From Schistosoma haematobium (taxonomy: Eukaryota; Platyhelminthes; Trematoda; Strigeidida; Schistosomatidae): a stretch of DNA of 64,000 nt. The stretch covers positions 8,616,801 to 8,680,800 of the forward strand of contig NC_067198.1 of the NCBI RefSeq assembly GCF_000699445.3, written 5' to 3'. Under the pieces are notes generated by a model that was given only the letters and a program-made list of their open reading frames with translations, ran no database searches and was not told where the DNA came from. The first letter of the stretch is position 1; each line of letters opens with the position of its first letter. Made by a program: the position numbers and the translations under genes. Positions 36,715-49,079 of this stretch are shown here, in pieces.

Positions 36715-36935
36715 GTAATTTTATAGTTGAATTCATGAGTCATTTGAAGCTAGACCACCATGGAAAACCTGGAACAACTAGACGGCCGATAACTCCACAG
36801 CAGTGCACATTCACGATTCTAACTCTCAAGAGTCGAACCCAGGACTTATCAGTCACGCGCGCGAGCGCTTATTCACTACATCACTGGGCCGGTATCCAAT
36901 GGTGTTAATGTCTAACTTCAACCCATTTTGATAAA
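36715..36935 (-). repeat. Family B SINE, ribozyme deleted
   Basis: Minus-strand copy with tail, B box (GGGTTCGACTC) and 5' part, but most of the CTGAGGA-stem II region is lost. Confidence 0.7.
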
Positions 36936-37576
36936 TTTATTTTTTATGCTTATATAAGAATCACATTTGTACATTCTTAATTGTGTTTTTTTCTATTAAT
37001 GTAGTGAACAAAAATAAGGATAATTTAAATATGGAAATTCAATAGGAAAAAAAACATACAAACCGAGATATAATTTCACAGAATAACCAAACCGTTTCTT
37101 TCTTTTTCTTCTTCGGTGAAAACAATAATCCAAATTCATTATGCCATTTTGATTCACCCCTTCTGATACTAAAGAGTAAAATGTCTAGATATAATAAGCA
37201 TGATGTAATTATTTTTGTAAAAAAACACAAAAATATTCCTCTGAAAAAAGACTGGGGAACTAGCAATTTTCTTTCATTATTTGATTGTATAACTTATAGT
37301 ATATAAATATTTTGTTATGATTCGGTATAACTTCAAAGAGAATTTGACTATGCAGTCATGCAATTATACAATTGTAAAACCATCTTAAATTTATTACAAT
37401 AAATTAATATAAGAGAGAGAGACTGTTAGGTTGAGGTGAGGGAAGAAAATTATGAAATTTAGATAGATACGTTTTTACGGAATTATTTCATATACTTTTA
37501 ATCAGTATTTATTGTAAAATTATTTTGTGGGTCTTTTATTACATAATAATAGTTCAATTCAATAAATGTTATCAGA

Positions 37577-37762
37577 CAAGGCTTTTGTGAATATTATAAT
37601 AATTTTGATAGTTGGTAGCACTAGACGGCCGTTTCCTTCTAGTATGGGGCACTTCAACAGTGCACATTCGCGATCCCACCTCGCGAGTTTCGAACCCAGG
37701 ACCTATCAGTTACGTGAGCGAGCACTTAACCACCCAATGGTGTTAATGTCTAATTTCAAACA
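37577..37762 (-). mobile_element. Family B SINE, left half of a head-to-head pair
   Basis: Minus-strand copy with tail, damaged ribozyme (TTGAAGTGCCCC), B box GGTTCGAAACTC and 5' part. It meets the plus-strand copy that follows at their 5' regions. Confidence 0.75.
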
Positions 37763-38068
37763 AGCAGTGGCCAGTGGAATTCAACCGGGTTTGTTGTGAG
37801 ATAGTAATTCACTGAAAACAATGGTAAATTTGTCGCTCATTTCGTGGATTAGTTGAAGTTAGACATTAACACCGTTGGATGGCGATTCAGTGGTCCAGAG
37901 GTTAGGCGTTCGTGCGCGTGACCGATAGGTCCTGGTTTCGAATCTCGCGAGTCGGGGTCATGGATGTGCACTGCTGAGGTGTCCTATACTAGGAGGAGAC
38001 GGCCGTCCAATGCTTCCAGGTTTTCCACAGTGGTCTAACTTCAATTGACTCATGAATTCAATTATTAA
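37763..38068 (+). mobile_element. Family B SINE, right half of a head-to-head pair
   Basis: Plus-strand long form: 5' part (GTGGCCAGTGGAATTCAACC is its complement partner region), GATTCAGTGGTCCAGAGG A box, TTTCGAATCTC B box, then CTGAGGT and GGAGAC where CTGAGGA and GACGAAAC are expected. The ribozyme is therefore inactive. The pair ends about 130 bases before the young RTE insertion. Confidence 0.75.
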
Positions 38069-38397
38069 ATCAACAATTGATAGTAATTTTTAAAAAAATT
38101 ATAAATTACATTCATTTAAGCCTAAATTAGTCTCTTTAATAAATTTCGATTATGTAATAAAAAAGGAATTATTCTGAGAAGTTTAATATAATTGCATGAT
38201 ATATTTCAAAACTCCGCCTGTAGCTCTTCTAGAGTTACTGCCGGTCCCAAGCCCGGGTAAAGGAGGAGGGTTGGGCATGGGGTTAGCGTCCCCATCCCGT
38301 AGAAAACTAACTCGCTAAAAAAACGCTTACCAGAAAAAATAATTCAAACCATTTTAACTCTGCCCTGAGAGTTAGAAGGTCTTCATTTAGAAGAATT

Positions 38398-39321
38398 ATG
38401 ACGCTTCATGGTGAAAGCCGAATTCCTTCGGAAGCCACGAGGCCGATGCCCCTTCTAACAACCAGAGCAAAAATTTTTATAGGTACATGGAACGTTAGAA
38501 CAATGTGGAAAACCGGGAAGACCAGCCAAATAGCAACGGAAATGAGGAGATACAACTTGGCAGTACTGGGAATCAGCGAAACCCACTGGACCCAAGTTGG
38601 ACAGAAAAGGCTAGCTACGGGAGAGATGCTGCTATACTCCGGTCACGAAGAGGAAAATGCTCCACACACACAGGGAGTTGCTCTTATGCTGTCCAAAGTA
38701 GCACGAAATGCACTTGTAGGATGGGAATCCCACGGATCCAGAATCATCAAAGCATCATTCAAAACAAAGAAGGAGGGGATCTTAATGAATATTATCCAAT
38801 GTTATGCACCCACCAATGATAGCAACGACGACATTAAAGATCAATTCTACGAGCGGCTGCAGTCAATCATAGAGAAATGCTCAAGAAAGGACCTCACCAT
38901 TCTGATGGGAGATCTAAATGCCAAGGTCGGAATAGACAACACTGGATATGAAGATATTATGGGACGACATGGACTGGGAGAGAGGAACGAAAATGGAGAA
39001 AGATTTGCAAATTTGTGTGCATTCAACAAATTGGTCATAGGGGGCACAATATTTCCACACAAACGTATACACAAGGCTACATGGATCTCACCGGACCACA
39101 CTACAGAGAACCAGATAGACCATATTTGCATAAAAAAATTCCGAAGGACAATGGAAGATGTGAGAACCAGGAGAGGAGCTGACGTAGCTTCAGATCACCA
39201 CCTAGTTGTAGCCAATTTAAAACTGAAGCTAAAAAGAACTGGACAAGTGGACAAACAGCAATACAAAGGTTCAATACAGCCTTCCTTCGAGATACTGACA
39301 AACTCAATGAATTCAAGATAG
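38398..39321 (+). CDS. RTE retrotransposon apurinic-type endonuclease domain (frameshifted from RT)
   Basis: This domain nicks target DNA to prime reverse transcription. Exonuclease III-like motifs in order: GTWNVRTMW (about residues 30-38), SETHW (60-64), CYAPTND (about 136-142), [10 protein letters not shown] (about 168-177) and SDHHLVV (about 264-270). These include the catalytic E, D, N and H positions. From near base 39235 the frame turns to unrelated codons and stops at 39321. The family sequence (as in the copy at 26890) continues in the next frame, which points to a lost base in the A-run at 39231-39236. In an intact element this would be one protein with the downstream reverse transcriptase. 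Confidence 0.92.
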   Translation: MTLHGESRIPSEATRPMPLLTTRAKIFIGTWNVRTMWKTGKTSQIATEMRRYNLAVLGISETHWTQVGQKRLATGEMLLYSGHEEENAPHTQGVALMLSKVARNALVGWESHGSRIIKASFKTKKEGILMNIIQCYAPTNDSNDDIKDQFYERLQSIIEKCSRKDLTILMGDLNAKVGIDNTGYEDIMGRHGLGERNENGERFANLCAFNKLVIGGTIFPHKRIHKATWISPDHTTENQIDHICIKKFRRTMEDVRTRRGADVASDHHLVVANLKLKLKRTGQVDKQQYKGSIQPSFEILTNSMNSR

Positions 39322-39377
39322 CTCTCAACAACAGATTCCAAGCCTTTCAAGATCTACTGAAGGAAGAAGAAACTACC

Positions 39378-41414
39378 ATGGAGGACAACTGGAAAGGCAT
39401 CAAAGAAACATTGACTTCAACGTGTCAAGAGGTTCTGGGCCTAAAGAAACACCATCATAAGGAATGGATCTCTATAGAAACACTGGACAAGATCAAAGAA
39501 AGGAAGAACAAGAAGACAGCAATTAACAACAGCCGAACACGAGCAGAGAAAGTCCAAGCACAAGCTGAATACATAGAAGCAAACAAGCAAGTGAAGAGGA
39601 GCATTAGAGCCGACAGGAAGAAATACGTGGAAGAATTAGCAACGACGGCAGAAAAAGCTGCTAGAGAAGGAAATATGAAACAGCTCTACGATACAACGAA
39701 GAAACTATCAGGGAAATACAGTAAACCAGAGAGGCCGGTCAAAGACAAAGAAGGCAAGCCAATCACTGAAATTCAACAACAGCGAAACAGATGGGTAGAA
39801 TACTTCGAGGAACTCCTGAATAGGCCGGCTCCAATGAATCCACCGAACATCGAAGCAGCACACACAGATCTTCCTATAGATGTCAACCCACCAACGACGG
39901 AAGAAATTAGAATGGCCGTCAGACAAATCAAGAACGGGAAAGCAGCAGGAGCCGACAACATACCAGCTGAAGCACTGAAATCAGACGTCGAAGTAACCAC
40001 AAGCATGCTTTACCCTCTATTCAAAAAGATTTGGGAGGAGGAACAAGTGCCAATGGACTGGAAAGAAGGACACCTCATCAAGATTCCAAAGAAAGGAGAT
40101 CTGAGCAAATGTGAAAACTACAGAGGCATTACACTACTGTCAATACCAGGGAAAGTCTTCAACAGGGTGTTGCTGAACCGGATGAAGGATGCAGTAGATG
40201 CCCAACTTCGAGATCAACAAGCTGGATTCCGAAAGGATCGGTCGTGCACAGACCAAATTGCAACACTACGGATCATCGTCGAACAATCAGCTGAGTGGAA
40301 CTCGTCACTATACATCAACTTCATTGATTATGAAAAGGCATTCGACAGTGTAGATAGGAGGACATTATGGAAACTTCTTCGACACTACGGAGTTCCTGAG
40401 AAGATTGTCAATATTATCCGGAACTCATACGACGGACTACAGTGCAAAGTAGTGCATGGAGGACAGCTGACAGATGCATTCCAAGTAAGGACCGGAGTCA
40501 GACAAGGCTGTTTACTCTCTCCATTCCTCTTTCTTCTGGTGGTCGACTGGATTATGAAGACCTCGACATCTGAAGGAAAACACGGAATACAATGGACAGC
40601 TCAGAACCAATTAGACGATCTGGACTTCGCAGATGACCTAGCCCTCCTATCACGTACACGTGAACAGATTCAGATAAAGACAGCCAATGTAGCAGGAGTC
40701 TCTGCATCAGTAGGCCTCAGCATACACAAAGGGAAAACCAAGGTCCTCAAATTCAAAGCGGAGAACAGCAATCCAATCACCCTTGATGGCGAAACTCTGG
40801 AAGATGTAGAATCCTTCACATATCTGGGAAGCATCGTCGATAGACATGGAGGTTCAGATGCAGACGTAAAGGCGAGGATTGGCAAAGCAAGGGCCGCATT
40901 CCTACAATTGAAGAACATATGGAACTCAAGACAACTTTCAACCAATATCAAAGTGAGAATCTTCAATACGAACGTCAAGGCAGTTCTACTGTATGGAGCT
41001 GAAACTTGGAGAACTACAACAACCACAATCAAGAAAGTACAAGTATTTATAAATAGCTGTCTACGCAAGATACTCAACATCCATTGGCCGGATACCATCA
41101 GCAATAGCCTTCTGTGGGAGAGAACAAACCAACTACCAGCTGAAGAAGAAATTAGGAAAAGACGATGGAAATGGATAGGACATACATTACGCAAATCGTC
41201 AAACTGCATCACGAGGCAAGCTCTAACTTGGAATCCTGAAGGGAAGCGGAAAAGAGGAAGGCTAGAGGACACATTACGTCGGATAATAGAAGCAGATATG
41301 AAAAGGATGAATTACAACTGGAAGGAGTTGGAAAGGATTGCCCAGGACAGGGTTGGATGGAGAATGCTGGTGAGCGACCTATGCTCCTTCACGAGGAGTA
41401 ACAGGTGTAAGTAA
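39378..41414 (+). CDS. RTE retrotransposon reverse transcriptase (678 residues)
   Basis: Copies element RNA into DNA at the nicked target. Motifs: [15 protein letters not shown] (fingers), [20 protein letters not shown] (residues 315-324, first catalytic D), [10 protein letters not shown] (373-382) and FADD (417-420, catalytic pair). A thumb follows, and then an RTE-type C-terminal region with [10 protein letters not shown] and GWRMLV. ATG at 39378 is probably an internal methionine of the joined endonuclease-RT protein, because open codons in this frame extend back to the frameshift near 39235. The stop TAA is formed by the terminal GTAA repeat itself. No damage to catalytic residues was seen. 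Confidence 0.95.
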   Translation: MEDNWKGIKETLTSTCQEVLGLKKHHHKEWISIETLDKIKERKNKKTAINNSRTRAEKVQAQAEYIEANKQVKRSIRADRKKYVEELATTAEKAAREGNMKQLYDTTKKLSGKYSKPERPVKDKEGKPITEIQQQRNRWVEYFEELLNRPAPMNPPNIEAAHTDLPIDVNPPTTEEIRMAVRQIKNGKAAGADNIPAEALKSDVEVTTSMLYPLFKKIWEEEQVPMDWKEGHLIKIPKKGDLSKCENYRGITLLSIPGKVFNRVLLNRMKDAVDAQLRDQQAGFRKDRSCTDQIATLRIIVEQSAEWNSSLYINFIDYEKAFDSVDRRTLWKLLRHYGVPEKIVNIIRNSYDGLQCKVVHGGQLTDAFQVRTGVRQGCLLSPFLFLLVVDWIMKTSTSEGKHGIQWTAQNQLDDLDFADDLALLSRTREQIQIKTANVAGVSASVGLSIHKGKTKVLKFKAENSNPITLDGETLEDVESFTYLGSIVDRHGGSDADVKARIGKARAAFLQLKNIWNSRQLSTNIKVRIFNTNVKAVLLYGAETWRTTTTTIKKVQVFINSCLRKILNIHWPDTISNSLLWERTNQLPAEEEIRKRRWKWIGHTLRKSSNCITRQALTWNPEGKRKRGRLEDTLRRIIEADMKRMNYNWKELERIAQDRVGWRMLVSDLCSFTRSNRCK

Positions 41415-42084
41415 GTAAGTAAGTAAGTATATTTCAAACAGTCTTATCGTACATATACCTATCAGCAACGACTACATATAAAATGGTAATTAGAAAAAAA
41501 GAGAGAAAAGATAATATGGAAAGCATAAGAAGTTGCCAAATCATTAAAAGCCATAAGAGGGATTAAAAATTTTTTGAACAGGATCAAGATTATAACAAAT
41601 TGTTTTTATTTATATTGAGGAGATGTAAGTTTCCCAAATGGTTAGCGCTTATTTAAACTTAAGAATTCATTTTTGATAATTTCTATATAAACATTAAAGT
41701 TAGTTTTACGGCCTATTTCATAAATAAATTAGTCGATAAGATTATTCGAAATGCATAGCGTAAATCCATCACATTTTATAAATTGTCTTTGTCTTTTCAT
41801 TGCAATATCAACATTTATAGATCGGTCATTCAGTTATATGGAAAACATTTGTTACAGCGTTGTCATATAGTACACGTGACTGCCCATCTGGTTTCTTAGT
41901 AGACTGACTGGTTTCTTTTAACCCGTCATTGTCATAAAAAATAGGGTAGTGATATTAGTAAACTGGTTGTTGCTTGCATAGATAACGATGATAGTTCATG
42001 ACAAATTAGTTATTGGTCAATAAATAAATTTGAAATATTTCTGACAAAGTTAAGGGTAATTATAATAATCTGGAATTTTCAGTA

Positions 42085-42300
42085 TGAGGATTTAGAGGTT
42101 GCTGAATCTCATCAAAATCATAAATCCGTTGATGTTAGACCACCATTGAAAACCTGGAAACATTGGTAGACCGTTTTGCATTAATATGGGCACCGCCGAG
42201 ATGTCCCATACTGGGACGAACAAGATGTCCACTGCTTCCAGGTTTTTAGTGTTAGTCTAACATAGATTGATTCACGATATCAATGAAATCCGACAATCTT
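42085..42300. repeat. Palindromic family B SINE relic
   Basis: GTTAGACCACCATTGAAAAC with CTGGAAACATTGG on the left is mirrored by CCACTGCTTCCAGG and TAGTGTTAGTCTAACAT on the right. The centre holds GCCGAGATGTCCC and GGGACGAAC, a decayed ribozyme. Confidence 0.6.
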
Positions 42301-42369
42301 TACAACTTCACGCTAAAAGTTATCATGTACTCCCTGATAACGAGCTCTGAGAAGAAATTTCCGGAGTTT

Positions 42370-42655
42370 TAGTAAGAAGCCGTGGCCATCGGAATTAGAT
42401 AGTGTTGCGCGTGATACAGTTATCTACCACAGGCAATGGGCGAGGGTCGAATTAATTGAAGTTAGACATGCACACCATTGGATGCTGGCTCAGTAGACTA
42501 GAGATTAAGTGTTTACGAGCGAGATCATAAGGTTATGAATTCGACCTATGTTTGAGGGATCGTGTATATTTCATACTAGGATTAACGAGATGTCCAGTGC
42601 TTCCACGTATTTAATAAAGGTTAAACTAAAATCGACTAGTGATTTCAATTAGAGA
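42370..42655 (+). repeat. Family B SINE, long form, decayed ribozyme
   Basis: 5' part (AAGCCGTGGCC, GTTAGACATGCACACC), A box GGCTCAGTAGACTAGAG, weakened B box, then ATTAACGAGATGTCCAGTGC in place of the ribozyme, and the tail. Confidence 0.6.
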
Positions 42656-44555
42656 AATATGTTTTTCATTTTGTTTAAATGAATGTAAAAACAAACGTTT
42701 ATTCTGGATCAAAATGAAAGCGAATTCGATTATTGTGTTGATTGTTTTATAAAAATGAAGAAAATTGTACCATTTCAATGTACATGCCTTTGAAATAATT
42801 CAATTACCCAATAGGAGTTTGTTTAAATAATTGGAAATACATTCATAAACATGTAAGCGAGATTCGTTGAACTGGATGCCAAAAAATGCATCACTGTTAA
42901 ATTCAAACTGACGAAATCATAGCACGCTTAAGTTTTCTATTAAGTTCTAGCTTGTTTGTGGATGGTAATATCAGTTGACCAACAATATCTACTTTACGCA
43001 TCATTCGGCCTCACAGACGATAAATATCATTCCACTGACTAGATTGAACTTGTTCATAGGATAGTTGTTTCAATTAATTTTATTACTTACAAAGAACATG
43101 GAGGATATATAATATTTTCTCAATATCACATCAGTGTGAAAATCATCAAGGACAAGGATTGGTAAAAAACTCCACTTTTGTTACTGACTTCGCAATAGTA
43201 AGCTAATGTAACCACATAGGGAATACAATCTAGTTCATTATGATCATGAACTAACACTAAAATGATAAATCTCTAGAACTTAAGTTAAGTCTGTAAGGTT
43301 GTATAGGATGTATGCTAAGGAGTTCTAAACAGAGTGAAACTGTTTTTCAGTCGTTCTCCAGTATCGAAGCTAATTTTGGATGGATACACAAAATTTAACT
43401 CACTTTATTTACATAGTTGTTTCGTTAGAATTCAAGTTTAATTGAAGCTTACTGTTATTTTATTATATTTCAGTGTTTGTTAGCGGTTTGATCTAAAATG
43501 CAATCTTCATTTTATTTATTAACCGGCTGGTATATATATTTGAATCACAAACTGAGTATCAATTTTAAGGCAATTTTACTTCGGATTTGAACGCCCCTCT
43601 ATTCAGTCTTAAGAATTAAATTGGTCAAACCTCGTCCAACTTATAACATTTGGTATTATAACATATAACTTACATCTTCGGGATTATTACAATTAATCAT
43701 ATAATCTACATCAATCTCTATTTCCCGTTTTTAATAAAAACGGGACTAAATGGCACTTCTGAGTCGATCTGTTAAGGATGTAAATATCCTAATAGAGACT
43801 TATCAATTTCAATCCTTGGAATCAACAAGAGGAAAACAAAAAAACTTTCCAATGCAATTCATATCGACTGTACAAGTTGATAATTATCTGGACTCATTAG
43901 CTCAGTTGGTGTTTGGAGTGAGAAGTACTTGTTCTGAGTCTGCGTGTGAATATTGATGTGAGCGTGTCAACAACATCCAATACACAATTCCAAAACACAA
44001 TGGAACGCACACCTTGTGTTACAGTTTTGGTCACTATCCAACTTTAAGAATTAAGTAGCTGTATGGTATAAATGTAGTGCTCACAAACTTTATTCTACGC
44101 TGTGTCATTATAGAAAGTCTGAAAACGTTTAAGACAGGAAATTGATAAATAAGAAGCCAGGAAATAAAATAATTAGTTTTAATAATACTATTAAACAAAA
44201 CGATGTAATTTCATCCATCAAAGATTGACCCCATAATTATATACCTGTGGTGTATGCTACATATGTTTGCGGATATAAGTATCATGTAACATCAGTCGGA
44301 AGTAGAATGTTTGCGAGCATAAAGTTGAAAAGATTAAAATGAAGATAATAGAGGAAGAAACTGAAAGCAATTGAGATAACAGCAGGAATGAAGAAAAAAT
44401 GAAGTCTGTAAGAGACAATTCGCAGATGTTCAAATGATGTATTTGATATGTGATTTTTACATTTTACTAAGTCACTGTGTGATTGTGCATTAAACAATAA
44501 ATTCGTCTTTTCCCACCTGAATGTACGTTCACTACATATTGAGAAATTTCAGTTA
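42656..44555. other. No gene seen
   Basis: AT-rich. The frame at 43750-43956 has no recognisable domain. A GCTCAGTTGGTGTTTGG word near 43910 looks like an A box, but no tRNA fold follows. Confidence 0.45.
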
Positions 44556-44559
44556 TTAG

Positions 44560-44561
<2 letters not shown>

Positions 44562-44594
<33 letters not shown>
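44562..44594. repeat. TA microsatellite
   Basis: About sixteen TA units, 35 bases before a family B SINE. Confidence 0.95.
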
Positions 44595-44595
<1 letters not shown>

Positions 44596-44629
44596 TTGTG
44601 CCAGATTTTCAACTACTACTATTTTAATA

Positions 44630-44870
44630 TCAGGAGGGGTTTTGTGGATATTATAGTAATTTCAATAGGTAAGGTCAAAAGCCAGCTCAGTAGTCTAGAG
44701 GTTAAGTGTTCGCGTGTGAGACCGGTGCATCCTGGGTTCAAATCTCACGAGGCGGGATCATGGATGAGCACTGTTGAGGTGTCCTACAATATGACAAAAC
44801 GGTCGTCCAGTACTTACAGGTTTTCCATATTGGTCTATCTTCGATTGACTCATAATCTCAACTATTGAAA
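44630..44870 (+). mobile_element. Family B SINE with inverted termini
   Basis: Begins GGAGGGGTTTTGTGGATATT, then A box AGCTCAGTAGTC, B box GGTTCAAATC (44735-44744) and a ribozyme with changed core (TTGAGGT, ACAAAAC). It ends CTCAACTATTGAAAT, the complement of the start-region word. Good example of the complete layout. Confidence 0.8.
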
Positions 44871-45193
44871 TGACTACTATTTTATTTAAATTTGAATAGT
44901 AAATATTACAAAAGAACAATTAATTTATTTTGATCGGACAGGCTATTTTTATAATGGTCATACATTCATAATAAATATAAGAGAAAGTTATTTATTTATT
45001 TTAATAAATCCAAAGAAAAAATAATAAATATTTATCATTTAGATAATTCATTCTATTTTGTTTACAAAAACAATTTATGCAAGCAATCAGAAAGTATTCT
45101 GAATAAAAATTGATACGAAATAATCACAGTTCTTATGAAAGCTCATGACAGTCATCATGCATCAAGTGTGTAGTTATATACGTCTATATAACA

Positions 45194-45194
<1 letters not shown>

Positions 45195-45236
<42 letters not shown>
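45195..45236. repeat. AAT microsatellite
   Basis: About fourteen AAT units. Confidence 0.95.
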
Positions 45237-45237
<1 letters not shown>

Positions 45238-45424
45238 GTGAAAGTCGATGATTTACGCATTTTCTAACCATTGGAGAGTAAAATTTTTTTTTAATTTCCA
45301 CTAGAAAGATCATTCAATTCTATACGATACCAAATATACAAAAAAAAGTAGTTAGTAGAGTATTATTGTTTAGAAAATTTCGATGTAAAATATTTAGATA
45401 AATTAATATGTAATACATTAGAAA

Positions 45425-45575
45425 GTGTTCTAGGTGATAGATAGTAGAAGGGTGGAACAACATAATGGGAACTACACAGAAATCCCGTACCAGTGCGAAA
45501 CAACCGTCTAGTCTTTTCAGGTTGTCAATGGTGGTCTAAGTTAGATCGGTTAATAATTTCAGTGATATTGTCTCT
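45425..45575 (+). repeat. Degenerate family B SINE
   Basis: GGTGGTCTAAGTTAGATCGG tail and CCGTCTAGTCTTTTCAGG are recognisable; the promoter is lost. Confidence 0.5.
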
Positions 45576-45957
45576 ACCGTGTCGAGATTATAATTAATTT
45601 GAAGTAGTCAGCTGAAAATCATGTATGCCAATAAGTACTCTTTCAAATTCCTTAGAAAAACTTATCCCTCTCAAAATTGCAGGTAAGCCTTAATAACGGG
45701 AGTCAACTAGTAAATCATCTACTTCTAGGGTTTCCTGAAGAATACCTCTAAACAACTAACTTTGAAGTAATCGTTAAAACATATGGCCGATGTTTGTCGC
45801 CACAATGAATCGTTTTTTTCGACATAAAGATTATAACTATAAATAGCAACACATTCCGAATTTTTATGATCATTTAATTTTTTTAATTTTTCAAGAAAGT
45901 TTCTTAAGTTAACATGACTATTGTCAGTTAGTGACAATCATATAGTAATCAATTAGT

Positions 45958-46275
45958 TTTTTAGTGGTTTATATCATGAGTCAATTGAAGTTAGACCACC
46001 ATGAAAAACCTGGAAGCATTGGCCGGGCATTTCGTCCTATTGTGGGAGCTCTCAACAGTGCACACCAATGAACCCATGATTTTCAGTTTCCTGCGCGAAA
46101 TTCAACCCCTAGAGCGATCACTCGTGGTCAAACTATATTAATGTCTAACTTTAACTAATTCAATATATTCTGTAACCCTCATGCTCTGCCTTAAGTAAAT
46201 AACTGTCTCACACTTTACACGGTTGAACTCCATTGACCATGGCTTCTTACTAGAACTGTAACGGCCGGAACTTGG
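45958..46275 (-). mobile_element. Family B SINE, long form
   Basis: Minus-strand copy with tail, decayed ribozyme (TTGAGAG in place of CTGAGGA) and 5' part up to GGCCGTTACAGTTC. B box eroded. Confidence 0.7.
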
Positions 46276-47002
46276 AGTATATCAAGGATGGCTGGGAATG
46301 CTTTAAGAAGAATGGTTGTAACCATATGAGTGAATACTTCAGCAGTTAATCTTTTTAATTAAAATAATAAGATCATAATCTTAATTTCAGAAATTCATAT
46401 ATCTTGGTCCCTACCTTTTATGTTTCATATGTTTATCAATTTTAAGCGTTTTGTTAACTAAAAATTTGGTAGGTTTCACTTAATTTTCACTGAAATACAA
46501 ATTATGCATCATTGTGCTTTGAGTTTTCATACAAAAGTATAGTAATCGTTGTCTTAAATCTTATTAGTTCTTCATTAGTTTAAATAGTTCTCATAGAAAG
46601 GCACAACGAAAGTCTAACTGTCAAAAAATTTAAATAATAATAATTAAACTAGATCTATTCATTAAACATTAATAGACTTTAATCGATATTAACATCGAGT
46701 AAATGTTGCCAAGAGACTATAAATCTCAATTCACAAATTTATGTTTATGCTTATAGCTATAAAAAAAAATTTTTTTAATCACTATTACATGAAATCAATG
46801 CATAGAAGATAATAAACAATCAACAATTCCCTGTGGTAAACCATATTTCTGAGTCAATTTTTTCTTTGTAATCAATAATATTACATATCAAACATAAAAT
46901 TAATTTCCACTAAACTGTAATAATGTCAGTTTGATTACTTCTTATGTTTGTTTAATGAATGTAACAACCGATGTTTCTTTTTACACCAATTAATAAACTA
47001 GT

Positions 47003-47350
47003 GACTGACTTCAAGAGGTAGTTCCTGATGTTTTAGTGAGAATCAGTGACCAGTGGAGTTCAGCCGGTCTGTTTGGAGATAGTGATTCACTGAAGACAAT
47101 GGTGGACGGTGACGCAATTTCGTGGATTAGTTGAAGTTAGACATTAACACCATTGGGTGCCGACCAGCTCAGTGGTCTAGAGGTTAAGTGTACGCGCGCG
47201 AGCTCGATAGGTCTTGGGTTCAAATTTCGCGAGTCGGAATCGTGAATGCGCACTGCCGAGGAGTCTCAAAATAGGATGAAACGGCCATCCGGTGGTTCCA
47301 GGTTTTTCATGTTGGTCTAGCTTTAATTGACTCATGGTCTCAGCTATTGA
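47003..47350 (+). mobile_element. Family B SINE, best-preserved long form
   Basis: Complete order: 5' part (CAGTGGAGTTCAGCCGGTCT, GTGATTCACTGAAGACAATG, AGTTAGACATTAACACCATT), A box CAGCTCAGTGGTC, B box GGTTCAAATTT (47217-47227), ribozyme, tail. The ribozyme has CCGAGGA in place of CTGAGGA but keeps GAAA and an ATC triplet. Confidence 0.85.
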
Positions 47351-47935
47351 AATTAATAAACACTCAATAAAAACTTTCTATTTCATTGTGCTAATATTTT
47401 CATAACATTCTGAAAGAATTTCTTTCGGTTTCATTTATATGACTATATGAAAATTATAACCCATTGTTTATATTGGTGGAATATTACTCTCAGATATTTT
47501 ATTTAAAAACACAAGCGATTTAAGAAAACTAAAGCCATCTGAGTGAATAAAATTTCCTTTTCGATTGTGTTGTTCACTAAAGTTTGCTTTGTACTTTTTT
47601 TCAACTGCACATTGAATCAATAGTCAAAATGGCTACCTAGAATTGGATGTAAAATTAGTCAATAGTTCTATTGTCCATCTATCTAAATAAGGAGATTCAT
47701 TCAAAATCATTCATGAAATCGAACAAACTGACCTCAAAGAAAATTGTGTAAGAATTGTATGCACAGCTGATACTTTGATAACTCGTTAGTTGGAGAGTGA
47801 TTTATATTTTCTAGAGGGATATAACCAGTTCCGTTTCTTACCACAGTTATAAACTATTATTAATTTCATAATTTTGTTAGTTATTTTGAGCAACTTATAT
47901 TTAATACTTAGAAAAAAATATATATATAATATTGG

Positions 47936-48075
47936 CTAAGTGAATAAGGTGTTGGCATTTGATGAGGTAGGTATTGGGTTTGAGTCACAGTGTGAACATC
48001 AACACAGATGCAGGTGAACAAAGCCGACGAGTCCAAAATAGAACGAAACGCAGGTTGCGGATCCAAACATAGGAC
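47936..48075 (+). repeat. Degenerate family A SINE
   Basis: TTGGCTAAGTGAATAAGGTG, GGGTTTGAGTCACAG, then AGATGCAGG and GCCGACGAGTCC with GAACGAAACGC. The core has CCGACGA, and GTT stands at the cleavage site. Confidence 0.7.
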
Positions 48076-48159
48076 AAAAATCAAACCAAAATAATGAAGT
48101 AAACAATGACAGGTTTTAGGTCAACAAGAACCAATCAACATAGAGGTCTACAGGACAAG

Positions 48160-48330
48160 CTGTGAGCCATATGTGGAGAAATTCGAACACTTCAATTCTA
48201 CCTGACGTTTTTACTGATGATGTCGTTCAGAAGAACGATGAAAGCTCCACGACCAAACCATCCGTCTCCGAGAACAAAACTCCATCAAAATCATCCACCT
48301 GGGCTACGAATCTTCACTATCTTAATATTG
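48160..48330 (+). repeat. Repeat also seen at 58733-58870
   Basis: GTTCAGAAGAACGATGAAAG, CTCCACGACCAAACC, AACTCCATCAAAATCATCC and CACCTGGGCTA recur, diverged, on the right side of the 58.7-kb hairpin. The 76-codon frame here is part of this repeat and not a gene. Confidence 0.6.
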
Positions 48331-48764
48331 TTATTTCAGATTTGTTTAAACTTTTCATTATGAACTATGGTAACGTAATGGGAAGTTCATAATATTTTCC
48401 AGTGTTTAATGCTATATACTTTTAGTGCAAACACCACGGAAAGTTGGTATATACTCTTACAAGTGTATCCTTTTGAGAACCATGAGGTACTTCACTTTGA
48501 AGTTTACTCACCAAATTACTGTTAGACAAAGGAATATTTGAATGTCAGAACTAGTTGTAAACTCTCAAGATTTAGATAAACTGCAGTTGATTACCGTTGA
48601 ATATCTTTGTACTGAGAACTATTTACAATACCCGATGATATCGTAATAGATATAGAGTGAAATATTATTATTGTTATATTCTAAAATTTTTAAGTAACTA
48701 TTCCATTTAAAAATGAAAACCTGTCTAATGTAGTTATTTTATTATGGTTATCAAAATAGTTCCT

Positions 48765-49079
48765 GACAGCAACAACCTATTATAGGAGAGAACAAACAGG
48801 ATCCTGGCGGAGGAAGAAATCAGGAAAAAGTGCTGGAAGTGGATAGAACACACAATGAAGAAAGTACTCAACTGCGTCACGAGGCAAGACCCCACCTGGA
48901 ACCTTCGAGGCCAAAGGAGAAGAGGAAGATCAAAGAACACATTACGTCGAGAGATGGAGACAGCCATGAGAAGAATGAGCAACAATTGGATAGAACCAGA
49001 AAGAAAGGCGGAGAACAGAGTGACATGGAGAATGTTGGTCGGTGGCCTATGCTCCACTGGGAGTAAGTAAGTAAGTAAG
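48765..49079 (+). mobile_element. 5'-truncated RTE copy, last 315 bp
   Basis: Encodes the C-terminal end of the RTE reverse transcriptase (CVTRQDPTWN, WRMLVGGLCS) and ends in AGTAAGTAAGTAAGTAAGG. 5' truncation of this kind is typical for target-primed reverse transcription. Confidence 0.9.

Larger units (their letters stand above)
38211..41427 (+). mobile_element. Near-intact RTE-clade non-LTR retrotransposon with 11-bp target duplication
   Basis: Flanked by perfect TATATTTCAAA copies at 38200-38210 and 41428-41438. It has a 5' leader of about 190 bases, an endonuclease frame (38398-39321) and a reverse transcriptase frame (39378-41414). It ends in five GTAA units and no poly(A), as RTE elements do. 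Schistosome relatives are SR2 and SR3/Perere-3; which one cannot be settled here. It is the least damaged copy in the window, so insertion was recent. Confidence 0.95.

Noticed and set aside
40670..41272. 200-codon minus frame opposite the reverse transcriptase
   Set aside because: Antisense shadow of the RTE coding sequence.
43880..43960. tRNA-like GCTCAGTTGG word
   Set aside because: No B box or fold follows.
48162..48392. 76-codon plus frame
   Set aside because: Its sequence is part of a dispersed repeat that recurs at 58.7 kb.
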